NCBI GenBank assembly: GCA_030278955.1
Contig: JAOANR010000004.1
Location: 61,845,686 to 61,909,685, forward strand
DNA: 64,000 nt
Direction of reading: 5' to 3'
Source: Hygrophila difformis
Lineage: Eukaryota > Streptophyta > Magnoliopsida > Lamiales > Acanthaceae
A model generated the notes under the pieces. That model worked only from the letters and a program-made list of their open reading frames with translations. It did not search any database and was not told the origin of the DNA. Positions 14,031 through 24,198 of this stretch are shown one piece after another (within the stretch, counting starts at the first letter, position 1; each line of letters starts with the position of its first letter). Made by a program: the position numbers and the translations under genes.

Positions 14031-14424
14031 AGTTTTGAATGAGAAATAGGTCCTGAACCCCTATTGTTTTCGTCCATAATTTCATATATTATGGATTGAG
14101 TAAGAATGATATTGATCTTGCTTAATTATAGTACTATGCACTAATAGCTTTGAGTAAGAATGCACTAGACTTATATTCTATCATGTGTAATGCTGTGGTT
14201 TCTTTATGTATATGAAGTCAACGTAATTTGCATTATGTGGATGTGTGGATGTGGAGGCTGGGGAGTGAACCTTTTTGTGATTTTATTGCTTCAAGACTAA
14301 AATAGGAATCACTTGGACCATAATGTTGAAAATCTCACTTTACAACACATGTTATAAGTCATTAAAAATTTTAGCTCCAGGAGAGGAAATGTACCTAGCT
14401 TCTCTTTGGTGTGCAAATGCAAGC

Positions 14425-15062
14425 TGTAGGGACTGCGACCGCCACCCTAACTCCGACATTAGTATGATATTGTCCGCTTTGGGCCAAGCCCGCACGGTTT
14501 TGTTTTTGGGCTCCTTCCCAAAAGGCCTCATACTAATGGGTTAAGTGGACACACTTATATGCAAGTCAATTTTTGACTGCTTCTCCGATGTGGGATTGGG
14601 TTTGATACCCAACAATCCTCCCCTCAAACCAAGACCATGGATCTCGTGGCCTCCCCTCGAACCATAATCAACTTGATCCGCCAAATCATCTTGCACCGCC
14701 GTTCCAACCAACGGGACTCGCCGCCTGACCACCACAATATCAGGAAGACTTTCGACACAAGGCACCGAACACGGATCCAAACTCGAGGGCACAAACTGAG
14801 GGTCTCCACACATACGCAGTCCACCGGCTGAGTCTGCTGACTCGATCCCCGAACCTCGGCTCTGATACCACTTGTAGGGACTGCGACCGCCACCCTAACT
14901 CCGACATTAGTATGATATTGTCCGCTTTGGGCCAAGCCCGCACGGTTTTGTTTTTGGGCTCCTTCCCAAAAGGCCTCATACTAATGGGTTAAGTGGACAC
15001 ACTTATATGCAAGTCAATTTTTGACTGCTTCTCCGATGTGGGATTGGGTTTGATACCCAACA
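14425..15062 (-). mobile_element. TRIM (terminal-repeat retrotransposon in miniature), complete
   Basis: Two direct 190-bp repeats, 14425-14614 and 14873-15062, appear identical or nearly so. On the minus strand each starts TGTTGGGTATCAAACC and ends CCCTACA. The 258-bp interior has, on the minus strand, a primer binding site TGGTATCAGAGCC (initiator Met-tRNA type) two bases after the 5' LTR, and a purine tract GAGGGGAGGA just before the 3' LTR. There is no coding frame. This is the standard TRIM layout: it can be copied only with proteins from another element. The five-base flanks (CAAGC and ATAGT) do not match, so there is no target duplication, which suggests later rearrangement at one edge. 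The left edge leaves the Copia fragment context entirely. Confidence 0.88.
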
Positions 15063-15418
15063 ATAGTAAGACAAATCAGGCACATGTTTCACAGAATCAA
15101 GGCAGAATCTAGTCCCATTCTCAAATTGTAAGACAATTTTTCCTATACCTAAGACAGGACATCTATTGTCATTACCCATGAACACAAAGTCATTTTCAAC
15201 AGGTTGATAGGAATCAAATAATTCAACATGAGGAGACATATGGGAGGTGCACCCTGAGTCTAACAACCACACAGATTTAGAAACATCTTTAGCCATATTG
15301 ACATCAGAAAAACAATTCATATCATGAACCATCAAAAGTTCATCATGCCTAACTGCTACATCAGTCACAGCATTAACCTCATTGTTCTGATTATCAATTT
15401 GATTTTTCTCTTGCAACC
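15063..15418 (-). pseudogene. Copia protease fragment, inverted relative to pol
   Basis: On the minus strand the frame reads SVWLLDSGCTSHMSP, the Copia aspartic protease active site (DSG), then FMGNDNRCPVLGIGKIVLQF and FCLDSVKHVPDLS, the usual end of the protease region. In an intact Copia polyprotein this lies just before the GAG-pre-integrase domain on the same strand. Here it faces the opposite way and joins the pol frame at 15418/15419. It ends at the TRIM edge (15062/15063). The gag part and 5' LTR are absent from the window. Confidence 0.8.
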
Positions 15419-18370
15419 TTGCAGAAGAAAGGTTTAGAAGGGAGAATTGGTAATGACATGATTAAAATGTTCAAAGGGAATTTGATGTTGTTTAAGGCCA
15501 TTATCAAGAATAATCTTTTTGTGGTCTCTAATGTGGTTAATTGTGCTCTTGCTGCTAGTTCTGGTTCTAATAAGGTGAAAGAAAATACGCTTTTGTGGCA
15601 TGCTAGACTAGGGCATATGAGTGACAAAGGCATGAAATTTCTGAAAGATGCTGGTTGTTTAAAATCTGATTTATGTGAAGTTGATCTTTGTGAATCATGC
15701 TTAGCTGGTAAACAACATAGAGTGTCTTTTAACTCTTCATATCCTATTGGGATAAAATCCACCCGTGTACTTGAGTACATTCATGCTGATGTGTGGGGTC
15801 CTTCTTCGACGCCCACACATGGTGGTAGAAGATATTTTTTATCTATCATGGATGATTATTCTAGAAAAGTTTGGGTATTTCTCATGCAAAACAAATCTGA
15901 TGTTTTTGGGAACTTTAAACACTGGAAAGCTTTGATTGAGAATCAAACTGGTTTAAAGATTGGTACACTTAGGACAGATAATGGGCTTGAATTTTGTAAT
16001 CACCAAATGGATACTTTATGTGCTGAATCTGGTATTAGAAGGCATAAATCTGTTCCTTACTCACCTCAACAGAATGGGGTAATTGAAAGAATGAACAGAA
16101 CTTTATTAGAAAAGGTTAGGTGCTTGATGGCACCTACTGGCCTTTCTAAGAAGTTCTGGGGTGAAGCACTGATGACAGCTGCTTACTTAGTTAATAAATC
16201 ACCCAATGCCCCTTTAAATGGTAAATCTCCTGATTCTGTCTTTTTTGGTAAACCTGTTGATTATGAACATCTTAGAGTGTTTGGATGTTCAGCTTTTGTG
16301 CATACTAGTAATGATAAATTGGACCCTAGAACCAAGAAATGTATTTTCTTAGGTTATCCTGAGGGAACTAAGGGTTACAGGTTGTTTGATAGATCAGGGG
16401 GTGGTTTTAAAATCATTGTTAGTAGGGATGTGATTTTTAATGAATCTGAATTTCCTATGAAAGTTTTTGAGAATGATAGTACTTCTGTTGAGGTGGAGTC
16501 TTCTTCTGTGGAACATTCTGTGAATTTGCCTGCTCCCATTGCTGTGCCTAATGTGATTGAAAATGCTGAGATTGCTGAACCCAATTTGCATGTGAATGAG
16601 GAACCCATAACTGATACCCATGATATTGATACTCATGATATTGATGAAGGTGGAGCTCAGAATGAAGAAATTATCCCTGAAAATGATTTGAATGATCTTA
16701 GTGATTATATGCTGGCTAGGGATAGAGTTAGAAGAGTAGGTAAAACTCCTTCTAGGTTATCTGATTTTGTTCTTACTACTTATGCTATGACTGTGTGTGA
16801 AGAACTTGATAATCTAGAGCCTAAATCATATTCTGAAGCTGTTAAGTCTAAACAGGCTAGTAAGTGGCTTAGTGCTATGAATGAAGAAATTGAATCATTG
16901 CATAAAAATGAGACATGGTTGTTGATTCCTAGGGCTGAAAATATTTCTGTGATTGACTGTAAATGGATTTTTAAAATCAAACAGGAAAGTAATGGTGAGA
17001 GGTATAAGGCTAGGCTTGTAGCTAAGGGCTTTACTCAGAAAGAGGGTGTAGACTATTCTGAAATATTTGCACCTGTTGCTAAGTTCACTACTATTAGAGT
17101 AATGCTTGCCTTAGTTGCTCATTTTGATTGGGAGCTTATACAAATGGATGTTAAAACTGCTTTCTTGCATGGTGACATAGATAAGAAAATTTGTATGAAG
17201 CAACCTGAAGGTTTTGTGGATAAAACCAAACCCAATCATGTATGCCTGTTGAAAAAAGCTCTGTATGGACTAAAACAAGCACCTAGACAGTGGAACATTA
17301 AATTTGATAAATGCATGAAGGACATAGGTTTCACTAGATCTAAATTTGACCATTGCTTGTACATGAAAGATGTGAAATCTGTGCCTATGTTCTTATTGCT
17401 TTATGTTGATGATATGTTGCTTGTTAGTCCTTGCATGAAAAGCATTGTTGAGGTTCAAAATTATTTGAACAAGAGCTTTGACATGAAGAATCTAGGAGAA
17501 GCCAAATGCATTCTTGGAATGCATATAGTTAGGGATAGGGCTAATTCAACCCTCCTCCTTAACCAGACTGAGTATGTGAAAAAGGTTCTCTCTAGATTCA
17601 AGATGTCAAATGCTAAATCTGTTGGTTGTCCACTTGCTTCACATTTCCTGTTGACTAAAGAACAATGCCCTAAAAATGAATCTGAAATGAAAGATATGGA
17701 ATCTGTTCCCTATGCGCATGCCATTGGTTCTGTTATGTATTTGATGATTTCTACTAGGCCTGATTTAGCTTATCCTATAAGTTGTTTGAGCAGATTTATG
17801 GCTAATCCTGGTAGACCACATTGGGAAGCTCTGAAATGGTTGTTGAGATACTTAATCAAGTCTATGCATTACTCTCTGTGTTTTGCTAAATGGAATGATG
17901 ATTTATTTGTGACTGGTTATGTAGACTCTAACTTTGCTAATGATAAGGATAGTAGGAAGTCTACTACATCCTATGTGTTCACTCTAGGTGGGTCTTGTGT
18001 GAGTTGGAAATCTCAATTGCAATCTGTTGTTGCTTTATCCACTACTGAGTCTGAATTCATTGCCATAACTGAAGCTTTTAAAGAGGGAATCTGGTTTAGT
18101 GGTCTGATGCATGAACTAGGATTGAAAAATGAGATTACCATTTTTTCTGATAGCCAATCTGCTATTCAGTTAAGCAAACATCCTGTTTTTCATGATAGGT
18201 CTAAACATATTGATGTTAAGTACCACTTCATTAGGGACAATGTTGAGTGTGAAAAACTTAAACTGGATAAAATTGCTTCTGAATTTAATCCTGCTGATAT
18301 GGGAACTAAGTGTTTGCCTTCTGAAAAGTTGATGTCATGCATGAAAATCCTTCACTTTGACTTTGGCTGA
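15419..18370 (+). mobile_element. Copia LTR retrotransposon pol (integrase, reverse transcriptase, RNase H)
   Basis: One uninterrupted frame of 983 codons. GAG-pre-integrase HHCC region about residues 57-105 (LLWHARLGHM...CESCLAGKQ). Integrase core with D (HADVWG, about 122), D (RTDNG, about 186) and E (GVIERMN, about 222). Reverse transcriptase from about 515 (WIFKIKQESNG) with FLHGDID and the catalytic YVDDMLLV (about 662). RNase H from about 836 (YVDSNFAND...STTESEF...FSDSQSA...KHIDVKYHFIRD). The integrase-before-RT order defines Copia (Ty1-like). The frame opens at the inversion junction and has no start of its own upstream of internal Met codons, so it would not be made as a normal polyprotein. 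Intact reading suggests a fairly recent insertion. Confidence 0.93.
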
Positions 18371-18513
18371 TATATTCTGTTCTGATGCATGATTTGCTGC
18401 TTTCATACTTTGTGTATACTGTTGGTAAGCGGGACTGGTAAGTGAAGGTATGACTAGGCGATGATGACACCGAAGCACCAATGAACACACTCTTGGCAAC
18501 ACAGAAAATGGTC

Positions 18514-19500
18514 CAAGGTGGAGAATGTTGAAAGTGGTCCATTTTATGTCCCGGCCCAAATTGCCTTCAGCCCATGATGTATTACTACTGAGGCCCATTT
18601 GTGCATTGATATTAATACTCCCTTCTGCCGTGTCTTTCTCCAACCTAATCTCATTTTCTCTTCTACCCTACAGCAGCGGCGCTGCTTGGATGTTTCTCAT
18701 CCTCATGTTCAGCCATTCTTCCACCACCACTTCATCCATCTCTTCGTGACTTAGGATAGAGTGAGTGAGGCAAAGGGCCGAGTGTGGTGAGGCTTTTCTG
18801 GGGTTGGGATTATTGGACCTTGGGGGTTCGGTAGGGGTGCGTCTTCCTCTTTTAGGGCCACAGAAGTTAGGACACCGGAAAGGGGGCTTTCCGGTGAGGG
18901 CTTTGTGCTCGGTAGTGGACCGAAGGCGCGTGGAGACCGGCAGTGCGATTGGGGTGTTGGCAGCGGCTGTTGACGCCTTATTTAGGCCGATCATTGTGTT
19001 CGTGAAGGGCTTGGTGCCCGGGCAGTGGTGGCCGCCCATGCTCTTCCCTTGGACCGTTTAGGTGATGGCTGTGGTAGAGTGGTGACTGATATTGGGCTTC
19101 CTGAGCCTATGGTTAACGGATCTCGTTAGATCCGTTGGTATATCTCTCTTATTTAACATTTGTTGTTACTTTCTTGTTCTACTAACTTTGTTTTGTAGAT
19201 CCGGACTAAAAGAGAAGGCCATCGGACTGACGGAGTGAAACAGAGGACGTAAAGCTTGAAGATGTGAGATTTTGGCTAAGCCAAAAATCTGTCCAACAAA
19301 GACGAGAGCAGATCCGGCGAGACTGCAGCTCCAAGGATGCTGTTCTGCTTTCTGTTTTATCTCTGTTTTTCATATTTATGAGCGAATCATGTAATGGTGA
19401 GGTCAAAGCCTTGTAAATCCCATAGTTAGGTCTTTTGGGTTGTAATAGAATAGGTTAAAACAGGGTACCGGAGCTACCCAACACAAGCAACCATTATTCA
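18514..19500 (+). mobile_element. Copia polypurine tract and 3' LTR (right edge approximate)
   Basis: A purine tract AAGGTGGAGAA (18514-18525) about 140 bp after the pol stop is followed directly by TGTTGAAAGTGG, the expected TG start of a 3' LTR at 18526. Without a 5' LTR in the window the right end cannot be fixed; ACCCAACA near 19485 is a candidate. Short open frames at 18765-19061 and nearby fall within the LTR and are not genes. Confidence 0.6.
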
Positions 19501-20264
19501 TTGGTTCTGATTTACTAAAAGCTTAAATTCAATGTGCTTATGTGCATCAGCATAATAGTAGGAGGGTCTTTGTCTCAAGTCCATTTTATGTAGTACTTGT
19601 AAGTGGAGTTAGTTCGGGTTATCAAAAACTCCCAGATTTTTTGTCGTACCTTTTAAAACTTCCAAGATTTTATTTGGTTCTCACAAAACCTTAATTCCGA
19701 ATCTGTGATAACTAATAGTAATATTACTCGAGGGAAATTAAGAAGGATTTGTTGGTTGTCAATATTCGTAGGATCACTGTGTGTACGCATAAAGGAAAAT
19801 ACAAAAGTACAAGAGATGATTATTGATGTGCATCTAGTCATCTAACATTCATCAATTCTACTTATTTTGCATACTACTACTAGTATTTAGCAATCTTTGC
19901 TGTTAAAATGAACCATCAACTGAACCGGATTTAACAGGTTATGCAAGCTCAGCTCATTCTATGTTCAAATGGAGTTGGAAAACAGATACTAGAATACTGT
20001 GAATATTCCAATAAAATAGGAGTACTACAAAGCTCCTGTGAAATTATTGATGGTGAGAGTGTGAGACGCACAACACCACATCTGAATTGATTTATATATA
20101 TAATACTAGTACAAAATAAGCTAAAGGGGGCGAAAATGTTCTACTTAGAATTGAAGATGGCATTCTTCATGAATGGATAATTGGATACAAGTGTAGTCGA
20201 ATCAGATCATTGCTCAGCTTCTGATTATACCACATTATTTGATATGATATGATCATCACTCCGA

Positions 20265-21831
20265 TCACTTCATCAGGATGCATCTCATTGGCGACCCCTC
20301 GGCGCCAACCAGTCTTAAATGTAAACAATGCACGTTATACATCCCCGGTTTAACATCATCCAGTTTCAATCCTTCTACTAGAATGATCTCCTGAAATAAT
20401 AATAATATCACTCAATGATCAGGAATACAGTATTCATCAAATTAAAGCTCTTGGAAATAAAAATACTCCATCCATACAGTAGTAGTTGAGATATTATAAA
20501 GCGATCATGGAAAAGAAATTCTTACCCTGCATTTGAGAAACACGAGATGAGCTGGAATCAAATCGTCGAAAGCAGCAACGGACAAGTAATCGATTCCTAT
20601 AAGACAGTCACAAATTAAGCTATTGCCAACTACTTACATACAGTCTACTACAGGAAACATATATAATTTCTTCAGAGATGTAGTAAAATCATACCAACAA
20701 GTTTGATATCAGTGTTGTCTGCAAGCCACTGTGCTCCATCTTCCATAAATCCAACATAACTGGTGTCGAATTCCTTCTTGTACATGAGGCGCCTGAAAAC
20801 ACAGTTAATACTTAGTACTACCTCCGTTTCAACATTTTTGTTACGGATGGTTTTTTTGCACTATTCACTGTTTATCTTTGATTCAAACTTTTAGTATAGT
20901 TATGTAAGAAAAAACATAGTCAAGTGAGATCTTGTTAGATTCGTCTAATCTTGTAGTTTTAGACAATCAACTTTTTATAATTTTTCATTGTATACAATTT
21001 AAGTTATTAACCATTGAAAATGTGTTTCCACATGTGTGTCGAAGTCCAATGTAACAAAAACAATTTGACAGAAGAAGTATAAGTCTCTAAAATGGATTAC
21101 TCAAAAGAGATGGAATATCTATAGCTGAAGCATCCTCTAGTACAGAAGCCATAGGGACTGAATACAATTACTACCACTGAGTAATCAATTACCTGTCTGT
21201 ATTTAATGTCCTAAAAAGTACTCTTCTCACTCCCCTAGGGATGTTCAAGGACTTCATGACTTGAGCTGAAAAACATGGAATTCATAACAGGATCGATGAC
21301 ATATAAGCCTATATATGTTTTTCAATACTTTGATATATATATATATATAGATGAAGGAAGAACTTGGCCATTTGGGTGTAATTAAACCATACCAGTAATA
21401 TTCATGTTCCTTGGAACATCAACAAGCAACGCGGGGCCATTGAGAACCTCGAGATCAAGTGTGTCGACGTCGAATCCAGCATCGAAATAGTTATCGTAGA
21501 CGTGGCCCGGCGCATCAACATGCGTGCCGGTGTGGGCGGGGAGCTTCATCTCGGAGTTATTAGTGAGGGAACCGTTCTTCATGCTCTTAGCAAGCCACAG
21601 GAAGTGGCCGAGTCCATCGGCAGTCTGCCACGAGGGCATCTCCGAATGCAATCGATGGCTGATGTCGATGATACGGCCATCTGCATACACTTCACGACGC
21701 ACAGGAATGAGGTTGGCTTCCACGTCCGGGCAGAAGTTGGAGGCGGCGAGTGCCAGCGGGGCCGCGATGCAAATCCACCACACTCCACATGTCAGCACAA
21801 AAGATTGCAGCTTCACCATCGCCAATTGCAT
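20265..21831 (-). CDS. Cyclase-family (kynurenine formamidase-like) secreted protein, paralogue 1
   Basis: Five minus-strand exons (21831-21393, 21265-21193, 20792-20695, 20596-20526, 20390-20265) join in frame to 268 residues. An N-terminal signal peptide ([22 protein letters not shown]) is followed by the PF04199-type domain: [38 protein letters not shown], and the metal-binding motif [12 protein letters not shown] (HxGTHxDxPxH). The C-terminus ends [10 protein letters not shown]. Family members include bacterial kynurenine formamidase; plant members are called CYCLASE proteins and their substrate is unclear. The last four exons have the same lengths (73, 98, 71, 126 bp) as in the paralogue at 24199-27177, so the pair is a tandem duplication. 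Intron 2 contains a MITE. Probably ER, apoplast or vacuole, from the signal peptide. Confidence 0.92.
20818..21077. mobile_element. Stowaway-like MITE, copy 2, in intron 2 of cyclase paralogue 1
   Basis: Left end CTACCTCCGTTTC after TA; right end degraded (GAAGAAG then TA). The shared core (AGTCAAGTGAGATCTTGTTAG) is intact. It lies wholly within the intron 20793-21192. Confidence 0.75.
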
Positions 21832-21903
21832 ATTTAATCTGCAGCAAAGGAAGCAACTTTCAGAGGTGAGATTACAGAATTTGGAGAGTGGATTCCTGGA
21901 TTA

Positions 21904-21911
21904 GTATATAT
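21904..21911 (-). promoter_or_regulatory. TATA box of cyclase paralogue 1
   Basis: Minus-strand ATATATAC, about 75 bp upstream of the ATG at 21831. Confidence 0.45.
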
Positions 21912-22707
21912 GGGTGGAGAGTATGTGGGGACTGTGGGAGATGTCACTTGTCACCAAACCTAATGTTAGATTATTCAACAAAGATATTTTTTGTTGCCAA
22001 CACACATTCATTGCTCATAAAATAAAGGCTGAATAGATATTATCTTGAAAAATTGAATCTTTATGTTTATCAGAGCGCCACAGCTATTTGCTGTATGTTG
22101 TTGGACAGTATGTCCTGACTCCTGAATCTGAAGTAATGTACCTTTGACTAATCTAATGAAATGATCCGATCAATAATCAACAACCTTTTCAATTGTAGTA
22201 CCAATATTCAATGCATATCTAATCATTGCCAGAAAAAAAAAAAAAAAAAATCAGAACTTTGGATAAGGATGTGGCACTCCAAAATTGAAAATTCAACTCC
22301 GTGCAAGACCATTCAGAAATGTCTAGAATGTTGAACTATATTACTCATATAAAAGATGATCAAACAATTGTATTCCTTACCAGAACATAAATGATGAAAG
22401 GATCAAAATTTTTAAGGAAAAAAAAAAGTACAAATTAAAAGGATAACGCGAAAAGTTGGAATTGATATAAAAATAGACGGTTTAAAAGGATAACACATGC
22501 TTTAATATTTTCATTTTCCAAGAAAATTGACTAATTAATCCTCAAAATCATATTTTTGAACCTCAAATACTTTTTTCTTTAAAAAAATAGTATAACTGTT
22601 TCTTCTTTTCCCTAAAAAAAAAAAAAAAAAAAAAAAAAAAACTGTTTCTTCTTGAACTGTAACTTTCATTTATTTGCCTAAATAGATTTGTTCAAATACT
22701 TAAAAAT

Positions 22708-22874
22708 GTAGGGGTTAGGGACCTACTCTAAGTGGTCAAGTTCCCCGACTTTCAACCTAGGTTGGGAGGTTCGAAACTCTACCCGGTCCCGTAGCCCTCC
22801 CGTTTGTTCTCTTTATAATTTGTGTGACATAGACTCTCACCACTCATTTTTACGCCTTTAATGACTCCTTACAA
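22708..22874 (+). mobile_element. tRNA-derived SINE with target duplication
   Basis: About 167 bp beginning GGGGTTAGGGACCTACTC. It has A-box-like TCTAAGTGGTCAAG and B-box-like GGTTCGAAACTC, the internal pol III promoter of tRNA-derived SINEs. It is flanked by the 14-bp direct repeat AAATACTTAAAAAT at 22694-22707 and 22875-22888. Its body matches the SINE that is split by the CACTA element at 51827-55704. Confidence 0.78.
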
Positions 22875-23049
22875 AAATACTTAAAAATTTACTTTCGTAA
22901 TAAAATCTTAATTTGTACAGTATATTTTTGTATGATCTATGTATACATATAAAAAGAGAATGATATGGATCCACACTTTTGAAACTTCTTTCTCATAACT
23001 AACTTTGAATTAATTTTAAAAATAACATTATTAATCCATACTATACTTT

Positions 23050-23287
23050 TTTTTGATAACGGTGACGTTAAAACGTCGGCAAAGAGAAAAGCTAAAAACA
23101 ACTACAGCAAGGGAGGTAAAGAAAGGACAAGAAAGCAGAAATCAAAACGGAGGGAACCAGGTTCCCAGAGCATCAGCAGCAAGGTAACTTCGAACGTCAT
23201 CAGATGGGAAGGCCCAGGTGGTGAAGAACTCCAAAGACTTTGCACCCCTCTTTGCTAAAGCAACGGCCACCATATTGCTAAAGCAGA
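23050..23287 (-). mobile_element. 5'-truncated LINE (RNase H end), with 17-bp target duplication
   Basis: On the minus strand it reads VAVALAKRGAKSLEFFTTWAF and then AADALGTWFPP, the C-terminus of the RNase H domain of plant L1-type ORF2. After it come a short 3' UTR with the hairpin GACGTTTTAACGTC and a poly(A) tract. The direct repeat AATCCATACTATACTTT flanks it at 23033-23049 and 23288-23304, the signature of target-primed insertion. Confidence 0.85.
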
Positions 23288-24198
23288 AATCCATACTATA
23301 CTTTCAATGCCTATGTTATAAAATAGTTAACTTTATTTATTTATAACTTCATTAAAAAGTAAAAAATAAAAACCGCATGGGATTTAATGCAAGTTATAGT
23401 ATACATTACAGTATATTCAACTGAAAGTATTAACAAATTCGTACAACCAATTCGTCTGTGATTACTATATCGAGCATGACTTTAAAAAAATAGAAAAAAA
23501 AATATTTTTAAAAAAAAAAATTACAAGAAGCGTCAGATTATTGTAGGGTTTGATAACAATATTAAGAAATTTTACAGCACATCATACTTACAATTCAACT
23601 AGCATGTATTCACAATTCTGGTATCCTGAAACAGCTGATGTAGAACTGAACCATACACAGCCTAATTATTCTCTACCCATAAAGATAAATATTGAGCATA
23701 TAAACTGGTATTAAGAGTTTCATTTGATCTACCAAGTTCAAGCTGGCTCATCAATCGTTCACATTGAGCTGAAAAACTAGACCGAGAAGTCGGATCAGCT
23801 CCATACTTATTACGACTATTTCCCTGAATTAGCAGATAAAATAGTGTGACATTGTGGCAACGCAACATAGAATACCCCCTAAAAAACAAAAAGCTCCTCC
23901 AGTACCATATGGCATGTGCTTAACTAAAATTATTACAACACCAACACAATGGACCTGGTTTATAATACAAAGTAAGCGAAAGGGCGAAGACATTCGACTT
24001 ACTGATATCATCACTGACATAGCTTTCAATCACACTAATTTTGCTACATCATTTCACCAAGAAAATGGTAGTGTGGCAGCGCATTGATGAGATTAAGCCC
24101 AGGAGAAACCATTATTGAAAGGATATAAGTAATAGAATTACTTACTGTTCAGCCTTAAATTCTGATTATACCATAATTACTGATAAGAAACTAGGCCA

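Larger units (their letters stand above)
21912..24198 (-). other. Spacer between the two cyclase genes
   Basis: Holds poly(A) tracts (for example about 22612-22640), a SINE (22708-22874), a truncated LINE (23050-23287) and otherwise AT-rich DNA without a supportable gene. The frames around 23660-24090 are not protein-like. Confidence 0.55.

Noticed and set aside
14424..15062. tRNA gene suggested by TGGTATCAGAGCC-type sequence
   Set aside because: It is a 13-base primer binding site complementary to initiator tRNA, next to an LTR, without a cloverleaf.
18765..19061. 98-codon frame after the Copia pol gene
   Set aside because: It lies in the 3' LTR, has no recognisable domain, and overlaps competing frames on both strands.
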